64,000 bases of DNA, taken from NCBI GenBank assembly GCA_026545225.1, contig CM048846.1, positions 37,087,501-37,151,500 on the forward strand. Direction: 5' to 3'. The notes below the pieces were generated by a model, which worked only from the letters and a program-made list of their open reading frames with translations, was not told the origin of the DNA and made no database searches. The DNA is from Cornus controversa (lineage: Eukaryota > Streptophyta > Magnoliopsida > Cornales > Cornaceae). Positions 45,653 to 56,599 of this stretch are shown here, piece after piece. Both the position numbers and the translations under genes were made by a program. Within the stretch, counting starts at the first letter, position 1, and every line of letters begins with the position of its first letter.

Positions 45653-46335
45653 TAGGGGTCGCAAAATTGGACATAACACGACACGATTTAAGCGGGTTTA
45701 AGTTTGAGGTAATCTGACACGTTAATAAACATGTCGACAAAAACAGAACATGCAAAAATTGTGTTGGGTTTGGATCTAAACTGTTTAACCCGTGACACTA
45801 TTAAAACACGATTATGACATAAATTATTCATATATTTTGGTTTTATTCAAACTTCTAAATACATAGTTATATATATTGCAATTATTTGTAATCTATTTGT
45901 TTGTTTACAGGACTGCCGTAGACATAAAATGCAAGAATAAGATTGTTACGGTGTCTTCCCCGTTGTTAAATTACCTTAGTATATTTTTGAAATTTATATA
46001 TAGATACAAATTTATAATATAGTTTGATTTTAAGGTTTATGTATAGATATATACTTTATTTTTTTTATATGATCTTCAAAGAGATTTTTAAAGGGTAGAG
46101 AAACTCATATCATACAAGTTAAACAGATTAAAAATGTTATTAAACGAGTCGTGTCATTATATGACAAGTTTATTAAACAAGTTACATAGATCGACACATA
46201 TAACACGTTTAATAAACAGATTGTGTTATGTTGAGAGTATCTTACACGATTATTAAATAGATCAAGTTAAGATTGAGTTATTTAGCAAAATACTTATAGA
46301 TTGACACAACACAAAAACACGAATTCTCACCCATA
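45653..46335. mobile_element. non-autonomous hAT element (MITE) 2
   Basis: 683 bp flanked by the 8-bp duplication CTCACTCT (45645-45652, 46336-46343). Ends are TAGGGGTCGC and CTCACCCATA, imperfect inverted repeats of the TAGGG type. The interior is rich in ACACGACACG/CGTGTC words typical of plant hAT MITEs. It is decayed and has no transposase. Confidence 0.75.
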
Positions 46336-46343
46336 CTCACTCT

Positions 46344-46995
46344 ATATGTCTGTGTCAAACTAAGCCTTGGCTTTGTAAACAAGATGGGTCGGGAGGGAAT
46401 GGTTTTGTGTATTATTTACATGGTCGAGGTTGGGATGAAAACATGAAACTCGTCTGGGTTCGGGACACGTATGGAACAAGGTTTTCCTAAACAGGTCAAG
46501 AACTGATTGGAACCGCCCTCTAACCATGTCTTTATATGCCACATGTTTGCCCACACAGTGGCCAATGCCTTGACCATGCTCAGCCCATTGAGCAACCACC
46601 AGAATGGCCTAGCCCATGCCAAGCCCAATTTTGTGGCTCAATGCCCTTGCCTTAACCAAGTCCAACTCATGCCGACATGTCTGTCAAGCCTTGCCCCTTT
46701 ATCGCGTAGCTCAAACCATGCCCATCTTAGCACCACAAGTCTGTGCCCACCGTGTCCGCGCCCACGAGGGCTTCTTTTGCCATAATCGAATGCCCACCAC
46801 GTCTTGTTTAGCTATAACTAAAATTTTCAATTCTGACATGAGGAAACGTTGTCCATGCTCTACAAATCACAATACAAATAATTATTACCAAGACCTCCAA
46901 AATTCAATCCGAAATAGGCTTCTATCCTTCTAAAGGCTTCGAGAAGAATCCCATAATTTTTCCAAGTCATTTCTTCAAGTGTTTCTCGGACTTTG
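46344..46995. other. non-coding stretch
   Basis: CCATGCC/CAAGCCC-rich sequence without a recognisable gene or repeat end. Confidence 0.3.
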
Positions 46996-47135
46996 GTTTT
47001 CGACTTATTTATGAAAATGCCATTGTTGCACATTGTGACATGCTGGCAGTACACTTGTGCCCCCACAGTTTTCGACTTATTTATGAAAATGCTACTGCTG
47101 CACATTGTGACATGCTGGCAGCCCACTTGTGCCCA
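46996..47135. repeat. tandem duplication, 72-bp unit
   Basis: Two adjacent copies starting GTTTTCGACTTATTTATGAA at 46996 and 47068 with few differences. Confidence 0.85.
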
Positions 47136-47184
47136 ACGTTGGCTCCCAGGGCCTAGCCAAGCCTCATTTAGCTAAGGACCTCGT

Positions 47185-47260
47185 GTGGGGGAGATTGTTA
47201 AGCTGACATTGTTCGAGAAGGAAATTTTCTACAAATAATCCATACGACAACTATCAACCC
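47185..47260 (+). mobile_element. possible copia PPT and LTR-start remnant
   Basis: GTGTGGGGGAGAT followed by TGTTAAGCTGACA resembles a copia polypurine tract and LTR start. No partner LTR, PBS or pol was found, so this is weak. Confidence 0.25.
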
Positions 47261-47373
47261 AATAATTGAAGATACACTTTGCCAAACCCACACTAATACA
47301 TGTTCATGAGATTGAAAAGGAAATGCAGAATTCAGTACACCATTTCTCTCTCTCAAAATCCACTAGATTGACC

Positions 47374-47448
47374 ATCAAGGGCTATAAATATAAGGTTGAG
47401 AGTTCGAGTCCTTGTAAAGGCAAAATGAATGTCAATTTGTCCAAAACA
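47374..47448 (+). mobile_element. short SINE-like insertion with 19-bp target duplication
   Basis: 75 bp bounded by perfect 19-bp direct repeats AAAATCCACTAGATTGACC (47355-47373 and 47449-47467). It contains GTTCGAGTCC (47402-47411), a good tRNA-type B box, preceded by GGTTGAGA. Long direct repeats point to LINE-driven insertion. It is shorter than usual plant SINEs and the A box is not clear. Confidence 0.6.
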
Positions 47449-47879
47449 AAAATCCACTAGATTGACCTCGATCCAAATGACTCAGGACGCAAGCCCTAAT
47501 AGTAGCTTTTTCCTGTCAGTAGCCAGTTCTGCACCTGAATTTTTCATTATTGAGAGTGCAGTGGGAGATAATGGCAGCAGGCAGAGTAGTTGCTAGAATG
47601 ATGGTGGTGTGTCGACTTGAGCCAGCAACAGAATCTAAAATCCCCAACTTGAGGTCAAGGTGCTACCAGCAGAGAGTCAAAAAAGGAGCGAAAAATGTAC
47701 AAAGCCAATCCTATAGGAAACTATCGATCATGAAAGGACAAAACAGTTGCTTCGTTACAAGGCATTTTGAGTATCAAATTCATACTTGAATCTTGTCAAT
47801 ATGAGTAATCAACTTCTGAAGCCAATTTAATGATTTTAAACAAGTACATATAGTTGAGAGAGAGATGCTTAGTAAAATA

Positions 47880-48402
47880 ACTTAGCCAGCTTAGGAAAGA
47901 TTCTTATCATTAATAAGCTTAGGAGACGAGGTCGAATTATGATGAATTGGTATTTTGGTCAGAAGAAACGTTGAACCATCTTCATTTGCATTATTCAATG
48001 GTGAGGGACGTTTGGTCTCTGTTCTTGGCTGCGTTTGATATGACTTGGGTGTTTCCTCAAATCCACGAATGATATGATCAAAGCTTGGAGAGGGTGTTCA
48101 GTGAATAGCCGAGTCAGGGATGTTTGGAGGGCCACTCCCCTTAATTTATGGTGGAGTTTGTGACAAGAGAGAAATAAGAAGCACTTCGAGGATGTGGAGT
48201 CTTCAATTTGGTCTCTCAAATACTATATTTTAACTCTTCTATTTTTTTAGATATACGGGAAAAATTGTACATCACATGGTCATGTAATGGACTTTCTTGA
48301 TAGCTTAAGCTTGTAGTTAGCCTGTTTCCAATTTTTTGTTCTCCCTTGGGTTCGTTCCCTTTGAGCGTCTTTTAATGAATTTTTATTTATCAAAAAAAAA
48401 AA
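47880..48402 (+). mobile_element. 5'-truncated L1 LINE copy 1
   Basis: The 3' end of an L1: the end of ORF2, a 3' UTR and an (A)12 tail at about 48392-48402. It is flanked by a perfect 15-bp target duplication ATGCTTAGTAAAATA (47865-47879, 48403-48417). It aligns along its length with 57071-57604. The coding part is damaged by frameshifts and stops. Confidence 0.9.
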
Positions 48403-48417
48403 ATGCTTAGTAAAATA

Positions 48418-49240
48418 TGTTGGCACTTCAATGATGCTACATTGTGCACATAACTACATTTACAGCCAACCATCAACATTTCACAAAATGCTGAAACCCA
48501 GAAAGTGAATTAACCATGTTTTTTTTTTTTTTACTTGACAAGCTTAACATGGCCCAAGTAAAAGCAAGATCAAAGCGATGTAGGAACCTGCGCAAGTCCG
48601 TCCAGCCAACACTCAGCATTTCACCCATACCAAAAAATTATATGCAAAGTAAAAGTCTACAAATGTTCCTTAATTAGCTGGATTGGAACATTAAGAAGAC
48701 AGGAACCACCCCATCGATAAAGCAATTGTCTCGGACCACTACAATTTCTAATGGAACTCCGATGGCTTGTGAGATGGTAATCAGTAAAATGCCATTCTTC
48801 AAGAAGCAGATGGTAGACATATAAGAATAGAAGGTCACCACTACTTGCTTTTGAACACTTGTTCCATCTGAAAACTATCATTCTGCAGACGAAGTATTAC
48901 GATAGTTTGATTCCATACCTCGTATAGGAGGGCGCTCATATTGATTCAAGTTCTTCACAGTACGAAGCAGGGGTTTAACTTCTGAGAGTTAACAACACAG
49001 CTGAATGTAATGGGAAGATGCCATTTGAATTCTAATCAACTACTTCAAAGTATCTCCTTGATTTTACTGGAACTCTAGAACCGGCTGATAAGGCTTAAAC
49101 CAGGCGTCAAGAGGAGTGTGCAAAACTCCCCATTTGCTATGAGAACTTAATAAAGAAACCCAAGAATACGGACTCGTCATGTGGTAGAAGCAGCAGGGGA
49201 AATCTGAGATGATATTTAATGTGATAAGACATAAGAGTGC
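48418..49240 (-). other. 3' UTR and flank of the ATG1-type kinase gene
   Basis: No separate gene is recognised. A 74-aa minus-strand frame at 48881-48657 has no known family and lies downstream of the kinase stop codon, so it is probably UTR or flank. Confidence 0.4.
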
Positions 49241-52200
49241 TCAAGATATCACAGCTTCACCAGAAGGGATGGTCTTAATAACTTCTTTTACCTCCCCACC
49301 CTTGTAAAATTTATGCTGATAAAATTCATCGAAGGACAAACGATCCACTGTAAAGATAGAGTGGCTCATCAGCTATGACAAATATGACTTTATAAGGCAG
49401 GAAACTAATATTAAGTTGAAAAAATCAATATGCTAAACCTGGATTGGTACAGAGTAGTTTCGAACACATATCAACACAGTCAGGATGCAATCCTGGAAGG
49501 ATGAACTGAGAGAATGGAAGACATGTATATGACTTGATGTTCTGCAGCAGCTGAAATCAACAAAACTATCAATGAAGGAATTGGAGACATGGATCATCAA
49601 AACTCTTGCTGGTTTGATCGAAAGGCATTACCTGAACATTTGTCCTACCACAGAATGGTGGATAGCCGTTAAGCAGTTCAAAAAGAATCGCACCAACACT
49701 CCACATGTCGACCTGTTAAGAGGACCCAAATGTTTGTCCATTCAAATGTGAGCATAGATGGATCAAACAAACTTCTTACCTTTTCATCATATCTTTGAAA
49801 TTGCAGAATTTCTGGAGCCATGTATTTTGGAGATCCACAAACAGCGTCAGCATAATCCCCTGGATGTACAATTCTGTCCCCAGTTGAAAAGGAAAAGGAA
49901 ATTAAAAAGAGAAAAAGGAGAAGAAATAAATTGCAAATATTTTATTTCTTTCAGGAGAATATTGAGAATTGAATTTGAGAATTGGAACTCCATAAAACTT
50001 TTGTCTATAACCTTGAGAGACCAAAATCAGCAATCTTCAGCACTGCATCACTCTCACCACTAGATAGTAGAATGTTCTGCTCCAATTAAATCACCAACAT
50101 TAGCCAATTGACAAATTCTGAACTCACATAGAATCCGAACAAATCACCTTAAAGTCAAAGAATAGGTTCAATATCAATCAAACAGAAAAACCTTGCTTTC
50201 GCAACAGTGATAGAAACAACTTCTGACAAAATTTGGAAGCCGGTTTTTCATTTAAATTTAAAGATGACATGAAAATAATAAATAAGATCACAAAGAAGCA
50301 ATAATATCAGAAGTTGCTCAAATTTCTCAACTTTAACATAATTTCAGACCACTTTTAAATAAGTCTTTGTCAGCACTACACATTCTTTGCTCCCTTGGTG
50401 ACCCATCATAAAAGGCTGCGGCAGCACAGTTTTGCAATGCAGTTAAGTGTTAGTTACCTTCTAAAAACTGTGGGTTTAACAACCCTCTGGTTGTAACTTC
50501 TCCAGTTCTCCAAGTGACCAATCACAGCATGGTATGTTATGGCATGGAGCACACAAATCTAAGTTACCTTTGAATTTGAGATGGGTGATGGGAAGAAAAA
50601 ATATATAATGGGATGGCTCAAAAAGGCAGATTTTATACGTAGTCGTGGGAGCACGACCCTGGCCATATTGCCTTTTAAGATGAATCATAGAATAGAGTGG
50701 AGATGTGCCAAACAGGAAAAAAAATTCCATTAGAATAGACAGTGGTAAAAGATATCATCCATGTGAATGGGACCTTCACCCCAAAATAAAGCTCCTTAAT
50801 AGGTCAAAGTTGTAGGACATACCAAATCCACACTGCCACAGGAGGTAGCTGCATCTCTTTTTCACTTGAAGGTGTGTAAAGGAAATGAATAACATAAAAT
50901 GGAATGAACTAAAAATGAAGATTAATCATAAAATTTATGGGAGTGTCATCTCATACTGATAATGAAATGCCAAGGTAGAGAATAGCGCAAATCCATCCTA
51001 GCGCTATTTAGTGGTACAAGATACCAAATCCACATCAAAGGGACCTTTCACCCAACAGAATGCCTCCTAGATAGATAAAAAATGCTGAATTAGACTGGAC
51101 ATGCATTTTTGTCATGTGTGTGTGTATGTGTATGCGTATTATGTCTATGTGTGCACACTTGCAGGACAGCCCAAATCATCACTGTGGTATGAATTTAGCT
51201 GCCTTTATTTTGTATTTGGAGGTGTGAAGGCAAGGAAGACGATAAAATAGAATGAACTAAAATGAATATTTTCTATAAAATTCGTGAGTATCATCCCATA
51301 CTGCAATATGAAATGCTAAGGTTGACCGCAGGACAAATTCATGCTAGAGTTAATTAGCGGTACAGGTAGGAAAGCCTTGGCGCAATGGTAAATTTGCTCC
51401 ATTGTGACTTGGAGGTCACTGGTTCGAAGCGGGAAACAGTCTTTCCCATATGGAGATAAGGCTACCCTCCTCAAACCCCGCAATGGCGGGAGCCTCGTGC
51501 ACTGGGCTAGCCATTTTAGTTATTTAGTGGTACAAGATATCAAATTCACATCAAAGGGACCTTTTGCCAACAGAATGCCTCCTGAACAGGTCAAAAATGC
51601 AGATTAGACAGAACATGCATTTTGTCTATGTGTGCATCTGTTTTATGTACAGGCTTTGTACCTCTGGTTTCAAGTCTCGGTGGATGATATGGTGGGAGTG
51701 TAGTACTTCTAAACCAGCTCCTGCAATGCAGGGATCGATACATTCATTGGATTTCATCTAGGCAAGCAAAGGCAGCAAAAATAATGAAAATAAAATAAAA
51801 ACAGAAGTACGAAAGACTTCAAACCAATACAATCAATTTTGTGTTTAGACTTCTTTTTTTATTATAAAGAAACATACCTATTAAAAAAATTAGTTTTTTT
51901 CCTTAAAGGGTCAAAACTTGGCCATTTGCAACTGATTTAGAACAAAAAGGACAAGATTTTATATATGCTCAAGTTTTGGCCCTACGAAAATAATAGTTTA
52001 GTAATTAACAAAAAAATTATAAAAAAATAGCATGTTTAACATTAGTAAAAGAGCTCCTTATTATACCAAAGTCCACAAAAAATTGTTTTGTACATACAAT
52101 AAAGAAGCTTCCCATTTATCAAAGGATAATAATGAAGGGCTAACAAGTACTACTATGTTATTGGTTTTCAGTTTTTATTATTATTATTATTATTTTGGTC

Positions 52201-55200
52201 ATGGAGTCCATAAAAGAAAAAATTTCATTGATAAAACCATAGATTAAAAGAAAAACTAAACCAAACAAATAGCCAACCAACAAATCCAACATCCACTCAT
52301 CTATATTTAAAAGACCCGCATTTGAGGACAACAAATTGTCAAAATAAATTATTTTCTCAAATCAATCAACTCAATGGAAGAACCATTGAATTGGAATAGA
52401 AGAAGATAGAAACACAACATATCAGACATGAACAAACTACTAGATAGAAAAACATGATGCTTGAACTTCATGCCCTAAATGGTGAATTTGTTGCCTTAAA
52501 CTGATAAAACTTGAAGCCTTACAAGCTGAATTGATGCTAAAATATTTAACTGCTTTGTATTTAAAACTCTCCAAAAGGTGCTTGAAATTGAAGTCTTCAA
52601 CTCAACTTAGGCCACAATTGGAACACGGTATTGGGCCCGGAAACGGGAGCCAGATTCAGGACACTTAATTCAGTTAACGCTTTTAGGAGACCCACAAGAA
52701 CTGAAATCATGATTTCACAAACTAATTTTGGTGGAACTGCAAGTAGCTTAGTATGCATTACACACCCGTTATAATTCTTAGGGGTGGGCCAAAATTAGAA
52801 TTCTAAACTCTGTTGGAATTCTATAGAACACAGCACCAGTTACGATATGAACCCCTGATCTGCGAGTAAGTAATCAATGCAACTGTGACACCATGTCAGC
52901 TGACATGGTGTCAGAAACCTGTTTGGCGAAAACATATTTTTCTTCCTTAAATCGAGATCAGGGGGCATGCCAGAGTTTGCCGAGTACTCGATGAAATAAG
53001 CCAAAAACCATATTCCCATTTTGGCTGTGAATGACCAAGAAGACAAGGTGATTACTGGGGAGTGAGAATTACTCCTCTCTTAAGGTTCAATTTGACTTTA
53101 GAAAAAGGACTTTAAAGTTGAATAAATTGGCAAAAGATCAATGAAACACTTGCATAAACAAGAGATTTCATTACTTCATTAATAAAGAAGAGAGTAGAGA
53201 ATAGATTATACTAAAGTTGCACCAAGTGCTAAAAGTAAATCTAAACTAGAAAGCAAGTAAATTACATGAAACAAAAAGTGAAGTGCTGAGAATTGTGTTT
53301 GTTGAGAAATAAGCCCCCAATCACGAACCACCAAATATTACGATGTGATGATAAGTAAACAAGCACGAAGAAATTTGCAAGAATACACCAAGAATTATAC
53401 GTGGTTCGGCTAAACAAGCCTACGTCCACAGAGAGCCCGATTTCACTATATAGATTGTAATAGTACAAGTAGAAAGACTGTATCAAGAGTACACTCAACT
53501 CTCAACCCTTCACCCTTATACACCCAATCTCACTCAAAAGGAAATCCCAAATTCTAAACAAGAATTCTCTCTCTAAGTGTCCTCTCAAAAACAATGAGTG
53601 TTGCCTCTTCTCTTCTCACTCCTCTCAACCTATAACATAGGTAACTATTTATAGAGCCCAAAACTCAATTCCTTGGTAGACTAAGATTACAATTCCTTAG
53701 AGCCCAAGACTTGCCTAACAAGTACTTTCCTTCCTTGAGATCAAGACTTGCCTACTAAGAAATTACCTAATAAGATACAACTCTATAATAGAAATCTAAT
53801 CACAATAGGAATTTGAGCCAACCTAACAGTGTTGTTGAAGGAGAGTTCAAAACTTCTTCAAGTATGCAACTTTTATTCTTCAATTATGGCAATTATTCTC
53901 AGCAATGACTGCCTTCTTCCTTGCTGATAAGTGTCATCATCCTAATCTTTCTTCCATAACAACTTCTCAATTATTCCAGTAGTAATTGTTTCCAACTCCT
54001 TATAGTTATTTCTTCATCCTAAGAATTTGCCACTTGTCCCATTTTTTAATCCCACTTTCTAGGCAGTTCTTTCTGCCAAGTGGCTTCTTCCAGACTGAGC
54101 CATGTGTCACCGACAGATTTTTCCAAATATATTTTCAGCCATAACTGTTTGGCAGTTATTCTTCTTCCTAGAATGCTGCCATTGTCTTCCACCTGATCTA
54201 TTCTTCCGGTACACAATTTCTTCCTCATCTTCCGAAGTTATCTTCATGCAAGCTTTTCGTACTAAGATTATCCTATCAATGGACTATAAGAATATGCAAC
54301 ATATCATACTCTTATTAGCCTTTTTCGGTTGAAAAATAAATGCTATTTAGTGGTGAACCAATTAATTCTTACCATGCAAATGCATGCTTTCCCACTCACT
54401 CACTCTCTCCGACTTTCTCTCTCCTCAAAATCTTCACACTAAGAGTGAATGAGTGGGTCAGCACAGGTTTGCATGGAGAGATTGAAGTTTGTATGTGACA
54501 CCATGTCAGCAAAAATGACATGGTGTAACAATTGCATTGAATATTCACTCCGTGTAACCATTGCCATCTGTTTTTAGGAATCCTCGTTGATCTTCTTCTC
54601 TTTTGTTTTTCCTCTTTGTAACAATGTTTTAACGGATGATGCTGAAACTTAATCCCTTAAAGTCTGAAAGCATAATTGGTTTTCTCTTTTCTGTTCAGCG
54701 AACTCAATTAGAAACAGAGTTCAGCACACTCAACTTCCACAAGGCCACTCTTTTATATCTTAATCCGTATTCTCAATATTAGTTGGTGATGAACCCTCAA
54801 CCCCTTTTGTGCTAAATTTACGATAATTCTTGCCTCGGGCCATATTAGAAGGAATTCCTTTTGATAGGGCATCTGAACCAATAAAAGCTTGACACCTGTC
54901 TAAAACTTTAAAACAAAAAATTAAAGATGGGTCATACTGGTCTTTTTTCCGAGTTATCCAAAAGACAACATATTTTTTTTTCTCTCCCACGTTTGACCGT
55001 ACGCATTCTCTCTCCTATCAACCTTCACAGACTCGATAGTTTTTCTTCCCTACCTCTAGCCAAAACCCTAATCGTCATCCTTTTCTTCTGCCATCCGACC
55101 TCCACCACCTCTGCTGCTTGCCGCCTACTCCATTCCCAATTAAACCCTAACATTTTATATTTAGCAAGGACTGGTTCTTGAAGCTGGTATGATCGAATGT

Positions 55201-56395
55201 TATTTCTTCTCTCCAGTCACGCTCCCCTCTCTCTCTCTCTCTCTCACTCTCCAGCAAATCTCCATTGTTGGCATCCAGAAATTTCAGGTATCCTTAGAGA
55301 TGGGAAGCGGATGGATAATTTCAGATAGTGTTTTTGATCAAGAACACAAGGATATAAAGGAAAAACCCTTGTAGAGAGAGAGAGAAATTACATTGTCTTT
55401 TGGATAACCCGGAAAAGAGACCTGTAAGACCTTTTAATTTTGTTTTTTTTTTTTTTTGGTTTTGACAGGTGCCAAGTTTTTATTGGTTCAGGTCTCTTAT
55501 CAGAAGGAACTTCCTTCTGATATGGCATGAGGCAAGTATTGTCCCTAAATTTAACTCCTATTTTGAAACAATGTCCATGTGTTCTTTTTACTTTTGTCTT
55601 CTTAGATTTCCATTCAAAAAATAATAATTTTAACAACTCTATCAAACAAATGATTTCTGGGAAATTGTAAAATTGTGCTTTCTTGACAAAGTAATCTAAT
55701 TTGCAATCTTAATTGAAGAATTTCTTGATCGATTTATGTTATTTATTTATTGTGTGGTTGTGGTTGTGTGGATGTATCTCAGAATTTTGCTATAATTTCC
55801 TGTATCATCCAACTACTGATTAATAGTTCCTACACAATTCCAATTTTGCCAGAATCGTAATGGTAAGTGTAGTTCGTGACCTTAATTCCAATTATCCAAT
55901 CCTATCAGACCCTTAGGGTAAAGTTTTGGGGGAAAATGTAAAAAAAGTAGTATAGCAAAAAAAAAAAAAAAGAAACATAGAGATATGGCCTTTTTCATGT
56001 ACATTTTTGCATTAGATTATTTATTAATAAATTTTTTTCCTTATTATTATGCCCATTGATGCACTATTGAAAAACAGAAAATATAAGTTGTCTATCAAGT
56101 GCCAGCTAAATACAACAAATCTGAACAAAACATAGCAATTAGATAAAAAGGATTTTATCAAGACTGGAATCTAACCAGGTCTAAAATAATAGATCCAACA
56201 CAACATATGAAACCTTCTCGACAAAAATGAACAGAAGAGTTTTCACACTCCTTACTAATCTGTGATTAAAGAATTACCAATTTGCTGCATGAATCTTCTA
56301 GCAGTCCATTCTTGAACTCTCCCATGATGCTGAATGTAAGAGGCTAGATTCCCCCCAGCACAAAACTCCAAGACCAGAAAAATGCAAGCTTCATC
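49241..56395 (-). CDS. ATG1t: ATG1/ULK-type serine/threonine kinase (ATG1t-like), seven C-terminal exons
   Basis: Exons 56278-56395, 51662-51720, 50012-50076, 49780-49873, 49632-49712, 49439-49550 and 49241-49347 (stop TGA at 49243-49241) join in phase through GT-AG introns to give 211 codons plus stop. In order they encode the hinge ([17 protein letters not shown]), the catalytic loop ([10 protein letters not shown]), DFGLSR, the activation loop with [36 protein letters not shown], and a C-lobe ending [11 protein letters not shown] plus about 20 residues. ATG1 kinases start autophagy. The short tail fits the plant ATG1t type, which lacks the long regulatory C terminus. The N-lobe (glycine loop, VAIK lysine) is absent, so its exons lie upstream of 56395, probably beyond the window, or are lost. 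Another ULK-like kinase is possible. Confidence 0.85.
50750..51640. repeat. intronic tandem duplication, about 340-bp unit
   Basis: Two and a part copies of a block lie in the kinase intron 50077-51661, at about 50827-51118 and 51170-51634, with a partial copy from about 50750. Shared landmarks are TGGAATGAACTAAAA, TTTAGTGGTACAAGATA, AAAGGGACCTTT and AGAATGCCTCCT. The second copy holds the Au SINE. Confidence 0.8.
51365..51517 (+). mobile_element. Au-type SINE
   Basis: 153 bp. A box TGGCGCAATGG (51378-51388), B box GGTTCGAAGC (51421-51430), then the Au body (GGAAACAGTCTTT, GGCGGGAGCCTCGTGCACTG) and a short T tail. It is flanked by an imperfect 17-bp duplication (AGTTAATTAGCGGTACA at 51348-51364, AGTTATTTAGTGGTACA at 51518-51534). 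It lies antisense to the kinase gene. Confidence 0.92.
53300..53828. mobile_element. solo LTR, 529 bp
   Basis: Starts TGTTGAGAAATAAGCCCCC and ends AACCTAACA, with the 5-bp duplication GTGTT at 53295-53299 and 53829-53833. It contains the ACGTGGTTCGGC...CCTACGTCCAC word common in plant LTR and TRIM repeats. No internal region. Confidence 0.85.
54372..54475. repeat. hairpin
   Basis: Arms of about 35 bp: CCATGCAAA...CCCACTCACTCACTCT (54372-54406) pairs imperfectly with AGAGTGAATGAGTGGG...TTTGCATGG (54442-54475). Confidence 0.6.
54821..55544. mobile_element. Mutator-like element with captured sequence (Pack-MULE-like)
   Basis: 724 bp with terminal inverted repeats of about 152-156 bp (54821-54972 and 55389-55544) and a perfect 9-bp target duplication CTAAATTTA (54812-54820, 55545-55553). 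The length of the duplication and the long inverted repeats fit Mutator-like elements. The 416-bp interior has gene-like 5' features (GCCAAAACCCTAATC, CT-rich leader) and splice-like CAG/GTAT edges around CAAATCTCCATTGTTGGCAT. There is no transposase. The donor gene was not recognised. Confidence 0.8.
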
Positions 56396-56599
56396 CTGAG
56401 GAAGAAGTCAAATAAAAGTTCCAAAAAAAAGTTATTATGTAGCTTTACTTTACAGTTGTTCTGAAATAGTGTATTTCATTCTCCAAACTTCTTGAAAATA
56501 ATTTTCATCAAGAACAAAGTAAGAAGCTCTTGTCAAATTCCTCTTTGGAATGTTTTCTTCGGAAATACATGTGTCTTTTAAAGCCCCCATTTCCATGTT

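Larger units (their letters stand above)
52872..54542. repeat. inverted repeat pair carrying palindromes
   Basis: TCAATGCAACTGTGACACC near 52874 pairs with the complement of GTGTAACAATTGCATTGA ending at 54540. Each arm also has its own palindrome: a perfect 28-bp one at 52886-52913 (TGACACCATGTCAG and its complement) and a looped version at 54496-54528. They may be the ends of a decayed foldback DNA transposon, but no target duplication was found. Confidence 0.55.
51721..56277 (-). other. large repeat-filled intron of the kinase gene
   Basis: 4,557-bp GT-AG intron (donor GTAATTC, acceptor ATTGCAG) between the hinge exon and the HRD exon. It contains a palindrome-bearing inverted-repeat pair, a solo LTR, a hairpin and a MULE. 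The stretches 51721-52870 and 55554-56277 are AT-rich with no other feature seen. Confidence 0.8.

Noticed and set aside
48657-48881. 74-aa minus-strand frame as an extra kinase exon
   Set aside because: It lies after the in-frame stop of the kinase and resembles no ATG1 region.
51378-51430. tRNA gene
   Set aside because: A and B boxes are present, but the body matches an Au SINE, there is no cloverleaf, and target duplications flank it.
53262-53498. 78-aa minus-strand frame as a membrane protein gene
   Set aside because: It lies mostly within the solo LTR at 53300-53828 and is AT-rich chance sequence.
55388-55645. 85-aa minus-strand frame as a gene
   Set aside because: It overlaps the right terminal inverted repeat of the MULE and crosses its edge; lysine-rich from poly-T.
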